From: Cyanobacteria bacterium REEB459
GTDB lineage: Bacteria; Cyanobacteriota; Cyanobacteriia; Phormidesmidales; Phormidesmidaceae
Length of the DNA stretch: 43,759 bases
Assembly: GCA_018970085.1 (NCBI GenBank)
Contig: JAGWXD010000026.1
Coordinates: 1 to 43,759 of the forward strand
Reading direction: 5' to 3'
Below, one piece after another: positions 43,436 through 43,759 of this stretch. Within the stretch, counting starts at the first letter, position 1. The number at the start of each line of letters is the position of its first letter. The notes under the pieces were generated by a model. The model searched no databases. It saw only the letters and a list, made by a program, of their open reading frames with translations, and had not been told where the DNA came from. The translations under genes and the position numbers were made by a program.

Positions 43436-43759
43436 ATGAACTCTGTTGTCCCTCCCTCTAACCGCCCTTCCCCCTATCTGTGGGTCGTGGGGGAGGGGGT
43501 TGCTAATTTACCGGCTGGGGAACTAGTGGACCAGCGCTATCAGGTTGTGGCACCGCGGCTCTGGTTAGATACCCAACCCCAGCAGCCCCCCAATTGCCCT
43601 GATCACCTACCACCCCAGGCCCGACCTTACTTGCTCAGCCATCCCTATCGCCTGCATCTGCCTGGCCTTTATGGCATCTTGCCGCGCCCCGGTGGCTCAG
43701 TTATTCTCTTGCTGGATAATGTTCCCATTCACCCCCAAACCGGGGAGCCCCTGCCCGCC
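43436..43759 (+). CDS. Probable N-terminus of a PP2C-type phosphatase protein (cut by the right edge)
   Basis: The first 108 codons of a plus-strand gene, without a stop before the edge. The sequence YLWVVGEGVANLPAGELVDQRYQVVAPRLWLDTQP, then HPYRLHLPGLYG and LLLDNVPIHPQTGEPLP, recalls the N-terminal region that precedes the PP2C domain in some cyanobacterial serine/threonine phosphatases. None of the PP2C metal-binding motifs are within the window, so this is a tentative match from memory of the family. It is divergent from nfeD across 158 bases that hold a short palindrome, AGGGT-CA-ACCCT (43331-43342). Confidence 0.5.
   Translation, partial: MNSVVPPSNRPSPYLWVVGEGVANLPAGELVDQRYQVVAPRLWLDTQPQQPPNCPDHLPPQARPYLLSHPYRLHLPGLYGILPRPGGSVILLLDNVPIHPQTGEPLPA

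Overview
The window is chromosomal DNA of a cyanobacterium. It carries chlorophyll synthase (chlG), the cytochrome b6f subunit PetP, two S-layer-homology outer-membrane porins, a bifunctional-nuclease protein and ClpC. The HIP1 octamer GCGATCGC recurs throughout (for example 6943-6950, 8584-8591, 9892-9899, 10734-10741, 24553-24560, 26341-26348). The DNA is GC-rich and densely coded. I see no rRNA, tRNA, CRISPR array, insertion sequence or phage gene. The species cannot be named from this alone; a filamentous or Leptolyngbya-like lineage is a guess.

Left part (1-17,960), mostly core metabolism: riboflavin synthase (cut by the left edge), bifunctional nuclease and an Fe-S aldo/keto reductase, convergent with phosphoglucomutase, clpC and rimI on the minus strand. 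Then come lysA-cdaA-uppS (cell-wall lysine/DAP, c-di-AMP, undecaprenyl phosphate) and serA-prmA-small membrane protein-DUF39 sulfurtransferase (amino acids and sulfur). A conserved protein of unknown function, a membrane-anchored TPR protein and trpS follow.

Middle part (18,200-32,600): a SulP transporter, two tandem paralogous SLH porins with their own leaders and terminator hairpins, a cystathionine gamma-synthase-like enzyme, a class A penicillin-binding protein, and the minus-strand photosynthesis cluster petP-arsA/get3-like-chlG. These are followed by hisF, a two-helix membrane protein with a possible HLR1 (RpaB) site, and guanine deaminase.

Right part (32,540-41,950): the most interesting segment, a tightly packed minus-strand operon. 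In transcription order it encodes a GT1-like glycosyltransferase, a ChbG/YdjC-type deacetylase, a fusion of a clan GH-A hydrolase with a family-2 glycosyltransferase and membrane helices, two complete ABC exporter half-transporters, and two left-handed beta-helix acyltransferases. Most junctions are ATGA overlaps. The set reads as assembly, trimming, acetylation and export of an unknown glycan or glycolipid. Upstream in the same orientation are an NfeD-like protein and an LptA/OstA-like periplasmic protein, and the operon's upstream region holds four helically phased copies of a roughly 10-base motif. The window ends inside a plus-strand gene that looks like the N-terminus of a PP2C-type phosphatase.
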